In this document: positions 9,288 to 17,625 of the stretch, piece after piece
Position numbering within the stretch: position 1 is the first letter of the stretch
Layout of the letters: each line of letters starts with the position of its first letter
Assembly (NCBI RefSeq): GCF_014639795.1
Contig: NZ_BMGC01000026.1
Span: forward strand, 1-53,730
DNA: 53,730 nt
From: Gordonia jinhuaensis
Lineage (GTDB): Bacteria; Actinomycetota; Actinomycetes; Mycobacteriales; Mycobacteriaceae
Direction: 5' to 3'
The notes under the pieces: generated by a model
What the model was told of the DNA's origin: nothing
The model's database searches: none
The model's input: only the letters and a program-made list of their open reading frames with translations
Made by a program: the position numbers and the translations under genes

Positions 9288-10118
9288 TCAGGCGCGGCGC
9301 AGGTATGCGCGCACCGTGATCGGCGCGAACACTGCGATGATCACGATCGCCCCGAGAAGTGTCCACGCCACGTGTGAGGTGACCTGGCCTTCATTGGCGA
9401 GCGACCGGAGTGACGACACGAGGTGGGAGATCGGATTGACCTTGGCGATCGACCGTACCCACGACGGCATGGTGGTCGGCGGCACGAAGATGTTCGAGGT
9501 GAAAGTGAGCGGCATCAAGATGAGCATCGAAACGCCCTGCACCGCTGATGCTTTGGACATCAGAACACCCATGAGTGCGAAGATCCAGCTGATCGCGAAC
9601 GCGGAGAAGATGGTCAGCAGGACGCCGGCGATGGTGCCCAGGATGCTGTGCGGGCGATAACCCATGATCAGGCCGACGCCGATCGACATCACCGCGGCGA
9701 TCAGATACCGCAGGACATCGGCGAGCAGTGACCCGGCGAGCGGCGCGATCCGGGCGATCGGAAGCGAGATGAAGCGGTCGAACACGCCCCGGTCCATGTC
9801 TTCGCGCAGCTGGACCCCGGTGACCACCGAGCTCGTGATCGCCACCGAGACAAGCACGCCGGGAACCAGTTGGGGGAGGTAGTTGTCGACACTGCCCGCG
9901 ATGGCCCCGCCGAAGATGTTGGCGAACATGACCGTGAAGACGATCGGGACGACCACCACATCGAACAGTTGTTGCGGTGTGTGCTTCATCCGAAGCAGCC
10001 CGCGGCGCGCCATGGTGAGCGTGTCGCGGATCGCTTGACGTTGTGAGATGTGCTCGACGATGGTCCCGAAACCCGGGTCGGAGTATCCGGTGGTCGGGGT
10101 CGCTGTGGTGGCGGTCAT
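9288..10118 (-). CDS. ABC-2 type transporter permease (DrrB-like)
   Basis: 276 aa with six predicted membrane segments and the ABC-2 permease layout. Recognisable stretches include QLVPGVLVSVAITSSVVTG and a conserved region near SNIFVPPTTMPSWVRSIAKV with NPISHLVSSLR close to the C-terminus, as in DrrB-family exporters. The ATG at 10118 overlaps the stop of the ATPase gene (ATGA), so the two subunits are translationally coupled. DrrAB-type systems export lipids (phthiocerol dimycocerosate in M. tuberculosis) or drugs. Here it lies between a glycolipid-type cluster and a SARP regulator, so glycolipid export or antibiotic efflux are both possible. The substrate is inferred only from location. 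Confidence 0.88.
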   Translation of the reverse strand: MTATTATPTTGYSDPGFGTIVEHISQRQAIRDTLTMARRGLLRMKHTPQQLFDVVVVPIVFTVMFANIFGGAIAGSVDNYLPQLVPGVLVSVAITSSVVTGVQLREDMDRGVFDRFISLPIARIAPLAGSLLADVLRYLIAAVMSIGVGLIMGYRPHSILGTIAGVLLTIFSAFAISWIFALMGVLMSKASAVQGVSMLILMPLTFTSNIFVPPTTMPSWVRSIAKVNPISHLVSSLRSLANEGQVTSHVAWTLLGAIVIIAVFAPITVRAYLRRA

Positions 10119-11155
10119 GCGGCGACCTCCTTGTCCTTGTCGGCTGTCGCGGCCGTGTTGTCGAGAGGATCTGACGAGCCGTCGAGATCCGAGGAGGTGA
10201 TGGAGAAGAACACGTCGTCGAGACTGGGGCGGCGCACCGCTACCTCGGCGATCGAGATCCCGTCGCGCTCCAGCTCGACGATCACCCGTGCCGACAGTGC
10301 CGGATCAGACAGCGGCGCAACGAGTTTTCCGCCTTCGGCGGTCGCGCTCACGGTCGTGTCCAGGACTGCGCCGATCCGCTCGGCGGCCTCGCTCAATCGT
10401 GTCGTGTCGTCGATGCTGATCTCCAGCGACCTCGAGCCGAAGCGGTCCTTGAGAACGTCGGCGTGGCCCGAGGCGACCACTCGTCCCTTGTCGATGACGA
10501 TCAGCGAGTCGGAGAGCTGGTCGGCCTCTTCGAGGTACTGCGTGGTCAGCAAGACCGTGGTTCCCTTGGACACCAGATCGCGGACCGCCGCCCACACTGC
10601 GACACGGGTGGTCGGATCCAGGCCCGTGGTGGGTTCATCGAGGAACAGCAGGGCGGGCTGGCGGATCATCGACGACGCGAGGTCGACTCGCCGTCGCATT
10701 CCTCCCGAGAAGCCCGACACCGGGCGGTCGGCCGCTGCGGTGAGGTCGAACTGTTCGAGGAGTTCGGCCGCGCGGTGTCTGGCTGCGCGGCCGCTGAAGC
10801 GCAGCAGCCGCGCGAACAGCTCGAGGTTCTCGCGTGCGGTGAGGTCCTCGTCGACGGAGGCGTACTGGCCGGTGAGTGAGATGAGAGAGCGGACCGCGGT
10901 GGCTTGAGACACGATGTCGCGGCCGAAAACGCTGGCGTGCCCGGAGGTCGGCCGGGTCAGTGTCGCCAGCATTCTCACCGTGGTGGTCTTTCCGGCTCCG
11001 TTGGGGCCGAGGACCCCGAGGACCGAACCCCGGGGAACCTGCAGGCTGACGTCGTCCACGGCGACGACGTCGCCGTAGGTCTTGCGTAGACGTTCGGCTT
11101 GGATCGCGATGTCGGGAAGCACTCCCCACCTCGTCTCTCGTGTGCGGTCTCTCAT
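10115..11155 (-). CDS. ABC transporter ATP-binding protein (DrrA-like)
   Basis: About 346 aa. All nucleotide-binding motifs are intact: Walker A GPNGAGKTTT, signature FSGGMRRR, Walker B LLFLDEPTTGLDP, and the H-loop region VLLTTQYLEEADQLS. The C-terminal extension after the ATPase core, ending in the PSLDDVFF element, is typical of DrrA-type drug/lipid exporter ATPases. The frame is open to a TTG at 11185; I use the ATG at 11155, though the GTG at 11122 is better placed behind a GAGGTGGGG element. It powers the coupled permease gene downstream. It lies 70 bp downstream of the SARP-type regulator on the same strand and may share its transcript. Confidence 0.9.
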   Translation of the reverse strand: MRDRTRETRWGVLPDIAIQAERLRKTYGDVVAVDDVSLQVPRGSVLGVLGPNGAGKTTTVRMLATLTRPTSGHASVFGRDIVSQATAVRSLISLTGQYASVDEDLTARENLELFARLLRFSGRAARHRAAELLEQFDLTAAADRPVSGFSGGMRRRVDLASSMIRQPALLFLDEPTTGLDPTTRVAVWAAVRDLVSKGTTVLLTTQYLEEADQLSDSLIVIDKGRVVASGHADVLKDRFGSRSLEISIDDTTRLSEAAERIGAVLDTTVSATAEGGKLVAPLSDPALSARVIVELERDGISIAEVAVRRPSLDDVFFSITSSDLDGSSDPLDNTAATADKDKEVAA

Positions 11156-11226
11156 GTGCGCTGCTGGTGTCGGTGACGTCGCCAATGGTGCCCGGCCCCG
11201 CTTTCATCCCACTTTCACGAGATGGA

Positions 11227-14200
11227 TCAGTGCAGGTGGGGGCCGTTCCGCAGCATCGTGATCAGATCAGTGCGGTGGCCATGCTCGTCTGCGCCCACGG
11301 CATGGGGCACACCGATGATGCCGAAGTCGCGACGGTATCGGGCGGCCCGGGCAGCCCGCACCAGACGGTGATCGGCCGGCAGCTCGTTGGCCATCGCGAT
11401 CGCGGCGGCCGCTGCACCCAGTGCCGGCAGGTTGACGGACTCGGCGACCGCCAGCCACGACAGCGACGTGGCCAGACTCTCTGCGTGGACCTTCGCGTCG
11501 GTGCGTGCGCCGGTGCGGTAGGCGACGGCCACCGCGACACCGTGTAAGAAGGCCGAGTGGCCGTCGTGGGGTGGTCCGATGATCTCGATCGCGGTGTCGG
11601 CCGCGCGCCGGGCGCCGGCCGGGTCGGTCGTGACGCGCAGTTGGGCCAGTGCCGCATGCGCGGTCGCCACGAACGGCCGGCCGGTGTCGCCGAATTCCCG
11701 CAAACACGCGTTGAGCAACTCGGTGGCCAGTTCCGGATCGGTCTCCGTCACTGCGAGCGCCTGGTGGACACGTACGGCTGCGGCATCGTCGGTGAGGCCG
11801 AGGTGGGCGAATTGCTCTGCGCTGCGGGCGAAATGGAGTGCCGCTTCGGCGCGTTCACCGAACAACATGCATCCTCGACCGAGCCGCTGACGCGTCGTCG
11901 CGACCAACCAGGGGTGTCCGGCGCGTTCGGCCGCGACCAGCGCCCGCAACGCCGACCGGCGCGACATCACCGGCATGGCACGGAACTCGGAGAGATCGGA
12001 GCGCATGATCTCCGCCACCGCGACGACCATCGGATCGCGTGAGGAGGCTGCATCGGCCAGCAGCCGCGAGGCTCTGCCGGGTGCGGCCAGGAGTAGGTCG
12101 ATTCCGAGTCGAATCGATTCGGGCAGTGGAGTTGTGGCGGTGATCCGGCGCAAGGACGAGCGTGCTCTCGCTGCCTCCCGACCTTCGCTGTCCACTGCGA
12201 GCGTGGCGGTGGACAGCGCCAATCCCAGTGCTCTGCCCCGCGCGTCGTCCGGTCCGGAAACGACCCGTCCGCTGTCGCGCGCGGCTGCGCGGGCCAGCCG
12301 CGGGGCGTGGTCGTAACCACCGGTCCGCACCATGCGCCACGCGATCACGGGCAGGAGTCGCGCGGTGAGGGTTGCTGCGGCGCTCTCGTCCACGCCCCCG
12401 GTGGCACGGTGAGCAGCCTCGTCGAGTCTGTCGAGCAGGGTGTCGGCACTCTCGTCGAGCCGGGCGGTCGCCTGCGCGACCCGACCGGCCAGCAGATCGT
12501 CGATGATGCCGGCGAGTAGCGCTGCGGCCCAACGGGAGAACTCGTCGGTGAGCTCAGCAGCGAGCTCGGGATCGCTCGCCAGCCGCGAGCGGGCGAACTC
12601 GCGGACCGTCTCGGTGATGCGGTGGCGGGTGATGCCGTCGGGGTGTTCGACGACGGTCGCGAGGCTGTGGTCGCAGAGTTCGGCCAGTGCCGCGATCGTC
12701 ACCCCGGTGAAGCTGAGCGCGTCGTCGATGCGGACGTCGCCGGGGAACTGGGCCACCAGGAGCAGTGCGCGTTCGGCGTCTGGTGACAACAGATCCCAGC
12801 TCGCCGCGACGACGTCGGTCAGGGTGTGGTGGCGCCCGGTGCCGGGGACGGCGAGCAGGCCGAACCGGCGATCGAGGCGGCTGACCACGTCGGGCAGGGT
12901 CAGGTAGCGCAGTTGTGCGGCTGCGAGTTCCAGTGCCAGCGGGGAGCCGTCGAGTCGGATGCACAGTTCGTCGACGAGTGCCGGATCGAGGCGGACGTCC
13001 GCGCGTACCGCCCGCGCTCGTCGCGCCAGTAGTTCGGCACCGCGTTCGGTGGGCAGGGGTTCGATGGTCACGGTGTGTTCGTCGGCGATGTCGAGTGCCA
13101 CCCTGCTGGTGGCGATGATCCTGAGATCGTCACGCCGGGAACGTATCTCGTTGATCAGTGACGTCGCCGTCGGGAGGAGGTGCTCGCAGGTGTCGAAGAC
13201 CACGACCGCTCGGGCGGGCGCGAGCGCGGCGATCGCAGCTGCGGGGCCTGATCGGTCCGCAGCCCGCACCCCCGGCTGGTCGGGGAGGGTGCCGCGGTGC
13301 AGGGCTGCGGCGACGGCGGCCGCGACGTCGCCCGGATCGCGCGCCGCGGACAGGTCGATGAACACGTCGGCGGGACGGCGCGCGGCGATGTACTCGGTGA
13401 CCAGCCGGGTCTTGCCGATACCGCCCGGGCCGAGGACGGTCACCACCGGCGCGATGGCCAGTGCGGCGTGCAGCCGTTCGGTGTTCACCGCGTTCTCGAC
13501 GTAGTCGTCGGCCGGCGGGGCGGGGGTGTGCGGCAACGGCGAATAGGTCAGTGCGGCACTGTGTGCGGCGGCCAGTTCGGGTCCGGGGTCGGTGCCCAGT
13601 GTCTCGGCGAGCAGGGTGCGGATGGTGGCGTGCACGGACAGCGCCGCATTCGGCTCGCCGGCTGCCACGAGTGCGCGCATCTGCACCGCGGCGAGATGCT
13701 CGTCGAGGGGTGTGCGTCTGCGTTCGAGTTCGACGTCGGCGGCCACCGATGCCGGGTCGTCGGCGATGTGCAGATTCCAGTTCGCTTCCCGGAGTCGGCG
13801 ATGTGCGGTCTGCGCACGACGGCGCAGACGGCTCGACACGTCACCGTCGGGTAGTCCGGTCCCGGGTTCACCGCGCCAGAGTCCCAACGCCTGCGTGACG
13901 GCATCGGCAGAGCCGGTGTGTCCGGCAGCCGCCTCGGCAGAACCGGTCCCGCAGGCCGCCTCGGCCAGGGCCAGATCGGAGACCGGTCCCGGCAGGGTGA
14001 GGCGGTAACCGCCGGATGTGGCGGTGACCGACTGCGCTCCCAACGCGCGGCGAAGTCGGGAGATGACGGTGTGCAGGGCGCCGGTCGGGTTCTTCGGCGG
14101 CTGATCGGGCCACACGTCGGCGACCAGACGCTCCGCGCTCCGCGGATGCGGGTGGGCCAGCGCCAGGGTGGCCAGCAGTGTGCGCACGCGTCGAGAGCTG

Positions 14201-14304
14201 ATCGCCAGCTCGGTGTGCTCGCCAGAACCGTCGGCGTCGAGCACCACGACCGGACCCAGCAGCCCGATCAGGGGCCCGCGGTCGGCTCCGGCGTCATCGT
14301 GCAC
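11227..14304 (-). CDS. SARP/AfsR-type transcriptional regulator with BTAD and NB-ARC-like ATPase
   Basis: 1025 aa from a GTG at 14304. Order of domains: an OmpR-like winged helix at about 12-105 (SSRRVRTLLATLAL, then AERLVADVWPD and LHTVISRLRRALG), a bacterial transcriptional activation domain at about 110-255, a P-loop ATPase with Walker A GPGGIGKT at 292-299 and the downstream GSPLALELAAAQLR element, then a long helical C-terminal part of TPR-like character. This is the architecture of AfsR/BTAD activators that control secondary metabolism or stress genes in actinobacteria. It is followed by the DrrAB-like exporter on the same strand and preceded by the nasE-like gene, from which it is separated by a 19-bp tandem repeat. 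Targets are unknown; local control of the exporter or of the glycolipid cluster is the natural guess. Confidence 0.85.
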   Translation of the reverse strand: MHDDAGADRGPLIGLLGPVVVLDADGSGEHTELAISSRRVRTLLATLALAHPHPRSAERLVADVWPDQPPKNPTGALHTVISRLRRALGAQSVTATSGGYRLTLPGPVSDLALAEAACGTGSAEAAAGHTGSADAVTQALGLWRGEPGTGLPDGDVSSRLRRRAQTAHRRLREANWNLHIADDPASVAADVELERRRTPLDEHLAAVQMRALVAAGEPNAALSVHATIRTLLAETLGTDPGPELAAAHSAALTYSPLPHTPAPPADDYVENAVNTERLHAALAIAPVVTVLGPGGIGKTRLVTEYIAARRPADVFIDLSAARDPGDVAAAVAAALHRGTLPDQPGVRAADRSGPAAAIAALAPARAVVVFDTCEHLLPTATSLINEIRSRRDDLRIIATSRVALDIADEHTVTIEPLPTERGAELLARRARAVRADVRLDPALVDELCIRLDGSPLALELAAAQLRYLTLPDVVSRLDRRFGLLAVPGTGRHHTLTDVVAASWDLLSPDAERALLLVAQFPGDVRIDDALSFTGVTIAALAELCDHSLATVVEHPDGITRHRITETVREFARSRLASDPELAAELTDEFSRWAAALLAGIIDDLLAGRVAQATARLDESADTLLDRLDEAAHRATGGVDESAAATLTARLLPVIAWRMVRTGGYDHAPRLARAAARDSGRVVSGPDDARGRALGLALSTATLAVDSEGREAARARSSLRRITATTPLPESIRLGIDLLLAAPGRASRLLADAASSRDPMVVAVAEIMRSDLSEFRAMPVMSRRSALRALVAAERAGHPWLVATTRQRLGRGCMLFGERAEAALHFARSAEQFAHLGLTDDAAAVRVHQALAVTETDPELATELLNACLREFGDTGRPFVATAHAALAQLRVTTDPAGARRAADTAIEIIGPPHDGHSAFLHGVAVAVAYRTGARTDAKVHAESLATSLSWLAVAESVNLPALGAAAAAIAMANELPADHRLVRAARAARYRRDFGIIGVPHAVGADEHGHRTDLITMLRNGPHLH

Positions 14305-14312
14305 ATGTCCGA

Positions 14313-14364
14313 GATTACGGGGTGAGGTGGCGATTACGGGGTGAGGTGGCGATTACGGGGTGAG
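14313..14364. repeat. 19-bp tandem repeat (2.7 copies) at the 3' end of the Rieske gene
   Basis: The unit GATTACGGGGTGAGGTGGC occurs at 14313-14331 and 14332-14350, and a 14-base partial copy at 14351-14364 covers the nasE stop. On the minus strand each unit carries one TAA. Since 19 is not a multiple of 3, the three copies place a stop in all three frames (14315, 14334, 14353). It also forms the leader of the SARP gene. Confidence 0.9.
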
Positions 14365-14667
14365 CTGCAGGTGGATCGTCCCGTCGGCGTCGGTGTGCAC
14401 CGGGTAGACGCGCACACCGGGTCCGTCGACGGACAGTTCGGTGCCGTCGTGCAGCGAATAGGTCCGGTTGTGCAGCGGGCACACGACCTTGGCGTCGTCG
14501 ATGAGTGCGTCGGCGAGTGGGCCGCCGAGGTGCGGACACACCGCGTCGAGTGCGCGCAGCGAACCGTCGCGCAGGCGGAACACCGCGACCTGTCGGCCGT
14601 CCACGGCGTATGCGCGGCCCTCACCCTGGGGGATCTCGTCGACAGCGCCGAGCACGTGTTCGGTCAT
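14353..14667 (-). CDS. nasE: Rieske [2Fe-2S] small subunit of nitrite reductase (NasE-like)
   Basis: 104 aa. The ATG at 14667 overlaps the stop of the nitrite reductase gene (ATGA). The Rieske cluster ligands are intact: CPHLGG and, about 17 residues later, CPLHN. This resembles NasE of Bacillus, which keeps the Rieske cysteines, rather than the cysteine-less NirD family; a true NirD is encoded elsewhere in this window. It should bind the NasD-like large subunit and help electron transfer to the siroheme site in the cytosol. The frame is open for a further 28 codons upstream, but those overlap the nasD gene and have no family character. The last residues (LQLTP) fall in a 19-bp tandem repeat. 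Confidence 0.88.
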   Translation of the reverse strand: MTEHVLGAVDEIPQGEGRAYAVDGRQVAVFRLRDGSLRALDAVCPHLGGPLADALIDDAKVVCPLHNRTYSLHDGTELSVDGPGVRVYPVHTDADGTIHLQLTP

Positions 14668-17165
14668 CGGACCGGCACCTGCGGCAGCGCGACCAGCGGC
14701 AGCGATGTGCGGAACTGGCCCGGGGTCACCGGTTGCTCCCGGTCGAGCCATGGGTCGCGGTAGGCGTCGATGGACGATTGCATGTTCGCATCCAGCTGTG
14801 CGGCGATCCCGTCGGCGTCATCGACCACCACGGCGCGGATCCGCTCGATGCCATAGCGCGGGACCCAGGCGTAGGTGCGTTCGAGCCATTTCGCGTTCTC
14901 GCGGTAGTACTGCAGGAAACGACCCGCCAGGGTGATCACCTCCTGCGGGGAGTCCACCGTGGCCAGCAGGTCGCCCTTGCGGATGTGGGCACCGGCGGCC
15001 CCACCGACGTAGATCTCCCATCTGCCGCCGTCGATCGCGACCACGCCGAGGTCCTTGCACAGCGCCTCGGCGCAGTTGCGCGGGCATCCGGTGACCGCGA
15101 GTTTCATCTTCGCCGGCCCGGCGATGCCCTGGAAGCGTGACTCGATCTCGATGCCCAGTGCCGTCGAGTCGCCGACGCCGAACCGGCAGAAGTCGCTGCC
15201 CACACAGGTTTTCACGGTGCGGAAGCTCTTGCCGTATGCATACCCCGAGGGCATGCCCAGATCCGACCACACCTTCGGGAGGTCTTCTTTGCGCACGCCG
15301 AGCAGGTCGATGCGCTGCCCGCCGGTGAGTTTGATCAACGGGATCTCGTACTTCTCGGCCACGTCGGCGATGGTGCGAAGCTGTTCGACGCTGGTGACCC
15401 CGCCCTTCATCTGCGGGACCACCGAGAACGTCCCGTCGCGCTGGATGTTCGCGTGCACGCGGTCGTTGATGAATCGCTCGGAGGTCTCGTCGACGAAGTC
15501 GGCACCCCACATCATCTCCAGGAGCGAGGACAGGCCCATCTTGGAGTTGGCGTCCTCCTTGCCGTCGGGGGCGAGTGCGGCGAACACCGAACGCACCGAA
15601 TGCAGTTGCAGCTCACGGATGAGACGCATCAGTTCGGGCTTCTCATAGGGGATGGCCGGGACGTAGTAGTGGGCAGCGGGGTCCTCGGTGATCGCATCGC
15701 CGGCCGCCCACTCCACCACCTGGGTGAGCAGACCCTTGCACGATCCGCAGCCCTTGGCAGCGCGCGTGGCGGCCATCACGCCGGCGACCGATGTGGTGCC
15801 CCCGGCGACGCAGTCGACGACCGTCTTCTTCGACACGCCATTGCAATTGCAGATCTGCGCGTCGTCGGACAGCTCGGCGGCGCCCACCTCGGCATCGGGG
15901 GTACCGAGGTCGAACATCAGCGAGACCCGCTCGTCGGGCAGCGGGGTGCCCTGATCGAATGCCTGCTGCAGGAAGGACACCTTGCTCACGTCACCGATCA
16001 GCGTCGCCCCGACCAGACGGTTGTCGCGGATCACCACCGTCTTGTAGACACCGTGACGTGGCTCGTGGAACTGGACGAACTCGTCGTCCTCACGCTCGGG
16101 TTTCTTCAGCCCCATCTGTGCGACGTCGACCCCGGCCACCTTGAGTTTCGTCGAGGTCCGCGACCCGTGGTACTCGGCGGCCGGATCGGTGCCGGTGAGG
16201 TGATCGGCGAGCACCTTGGCCTGCTCCCACAGCGGTGCGACCAGCCCGTAGACCTGACCGCGGTGTTGTGCGCACTCGCCGACCACGTAGATGTCGTCGT
16301 CGTCGATCGATCGCATGTGGTCGTCGGTGACGATCGCGCGTTCCACTGTCAGCCCCGCCGCCTGCGCGAGCCCCACATTGGGCCGGATGCCGGTGGACAG
16401 CACCAGCATGTCGCAGGCGAGGGTGTCGCCGTCGGCGAAACCGATCCCGGTGATCGCCGAACTGTCGTCCACCGATGCGGTGGTGGTGCGCTTACCGGTG
16501 AGCACGTCGATACCGACGTTCTCGATCGCACGCCGCAGCACGGCGCCGCCGGTCTCGTCGAGCTGGGCGTTCATCAGCACCGGACCCGAGTGGATCACGG
16601 TGGCGGCGATGCCGCGGTTGACCAGACCACGCGCGGCCTCCAGGCCGAGTAGCCCGCCACCGACCACCGCGGCCCGTCGCGGCGAGCCGGTGGTCGACAG
16701 GGCCGTGGCGTAGTCGATCATCGCCGCGGTGTCGTCGAGGGTGCGGAAACCGAATACGCCGTGCGCCAGTGTGGTGTCGTCGATCCAGATGCCCTCCACC
16801 GGCGGGAAGAACGCGCGACTGCCGGTGGCGATGATCAGCTTGTCATAGCCGAGGATCGAACCATCGTCGGCGAGGACGACTTTCGCATACGGATCGATAC
16901 GTACCACGCGCACACCCGCACGCAGATCGATGTCGTTGGCGGCATACCAGTCGAGGTCGTTGAGATAGATGCCCTGCGAATCCTCACTCCCGGCGAGGAC
17001 ATTCGACAGCTGGATCCGGTTGTAGTTGCCATACGGTTCGTCACCGAAGACGGTGATGTCGAACTGGTCGCCACCGCCGCGCGCCAGGATCTCCTCGACG
17101 GCACGGACGCCGGCCATCCCGTTGCCCACCACCACGAGGCGTCGCCTCGTGGACGCCGGAGCCAT
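14664..17165 (-). CDS. nasD: Assimilatory nitrite reductase [NAD(P)H] large subunit (NasD-like)
   Basis: 833 aa, near the length of Bacillus NasD. Domain order: FAD/NAD(P)H disulfide-reductase-like part (GNGMAG at 14-19, ATGSRAF, and a second dinucleotide site VVGGGLLGLEAA near 167), one BFD-type [2Fe-2S] domain with C439, C441, C473 and C476, then ferredoxin-like halves and the siroheme/[4Fe-4S] site with C654, C660, C694 and C698 (CVGSDFC and TGCPRNC). It reduces nitrite to ammonium with six electrons from NAD(P)H. The start codon overlaps the stop of the 117-aa gene (TGATG) and its own stop overlaps nasE (ATGA), so the last three genes of the operon are tightly coupled. A second, E. coli-like nirB lies about 9 kb away, so this copy may be specialised. 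Confidence 0.92.
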   Translation of the reverse strand: MAPASTRRRLVVVGNGMAGVRAVEEILARGGGDQFDITVFGDEPYGNYNRIQLSNVLAGSEDSQGIYLNDLDWYAANDIDLRAGVRVVRIDPYAKVVLADDGSILGYDKLIIATGSRAFFPPVEGIWIDDTTLAHGVFGFRTLDDTAAMIDYATALSTTGSPRRAAVVGGGLLGLEAARGLVNRGIAATVIHSGPVLMNAQLDETGGAVLRRAIENVGIDVLTGKRTTTASVDDSSAITGIGFADGDTLACDMLVLSTGIRPNVGLAQAAGLTVERAIVTDDHMRSIDDDDIYVVGECAQHRGQVYGLVAPLWEQAKVLADHLTGTDPAAEYHGSRTSTKLKVAGVDVAQMGLKKPEREDDEFVQFHEPRHGVYKTVVIRDNRLVGATLIGDVSKVSFLQQAFDQGTPLPDERVSLMFDLGTPDAEVGAAELSDDAQICNCNGVSKKTVVDCVAGGTTSVAGVMAATRAAKGCGSCKGLLTQVVEWAAGDAITEDPAAHYYVPAIPYEKPELMRLIRELQLHSVRSVFAALAPDGKEDANSKMGLSSLLEMMWGADFVDETSERFINDRVHANIQRDGTFSVVPQMKGGVTSVEQLRTIADVAEKYEIPLIKLTGGQRIDLLGVRKEDLPKVWSDLGMPSGYAYGKSFRTVKTCVGSDFCRFGVGDSTALGIEIESRFQGIAGPAKMKLAVTGCPRNCAEALCKDLGVVAIDGGRWEIYVGGAAGAHIRKGDLLATVDSPQEVITLAGRFLQYYRENAKWLERTYAWVPRYGIERIRAVVVDDADGIAAQLDANMQSSIDAYRDPWLDREQPVTPGQFRTSLPLVALPQVPVR

Positions 17166-17518
17166 CAGAACTCCACCAGTCCGAGGTCGATGACCACACT
17201 GCCTGTTGCCGCTTTCGGTGCGGCCAGGCGCAATTCGAGGGTTGAGCCTTCGAGGAAGTCCTCGACGAGGCGCAGCGGTACATGGGTGCCGGCCTTGGCG
17301 CCGATCGGGAAGTACCGCACGGGTTCGCCGTTGTGCATCAACACCACCGTGATCATGTCGTCACCGGAGTTGCCGCCACGGAAGTACACCGCCTGGATGG
17401 TGGACCCGTCGGGCACGGTGATCGTCAGGCCGCCACCGATCTCGGCGAGGTCGTCGAATCCCTGTCCCTCGAACTCGAAGATCCCCTGCAGGAATCGTGG
17501 TGTGCTCGCATCGCTCAT
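17165..17518 (-). CDS. Conserved 117-aa protein of unknown function in nitrate operon
   Basis: I do not recognise this family. The protein starts MSDASTPRFLQGIFEFEG and is predicted to be soluble and mostly beta (alternating stretches such as LTITVPDGS, AVYFRGGNSGDD, MITVVLMHNG, TLELRLAA). It has no cysteine, signal peptide or membrane segment. The ATG at 17518 is the only family-like start; the frame is open further upstream but that part is Arg-rich and looks like noise. It sits between nasN and the NasD-like gene and overlaps the latter by one base (TGATG), which implies a job tied to nitrate/nitrite reduction, for example as an assembly or regulatory partner. That role is inference only. 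Confidence 0.75.
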   Translation of the reverse strand: MSDASTPRFLQGIFEFEGQGFDDLAEIGGGLTITVPDGSTIQAVYFRGGNSGDDMITVVLMHNGEPVRYFPIGAKAGTHVPLRLVEDFLEGSTLELRLAAPKAATGSVVIDLGLVEF

Positions 17519-17580
17519 GAAATGCCTCGCCTTCGGGACTGGTGTGCGGATGGGCTGGAATCTGTTGTGCGACCGTACCT

Positions 17581-17625
17581 GGTGTGGAGCTAGTAGGTGT
17601 CGAGCAAATAGGTGTGGAGCTAATA
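17581..17625. repeat. 15-bp tandem repeat (3 copies) covering the nasN stop codon
   Basis: Copies at 17581-17595, 17596-17610 and 17611-17625 (GGTGTGGAGCTAGTA, GGTGTCGAGCAAATA, GGTGTGGAGCTAATA). The nasN stop TAG lies in the third copy, and the first copy repeats an in-frame TAG. The rest of the 101-bp gap before the next gene shows no other element. Confidence 0.9.
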
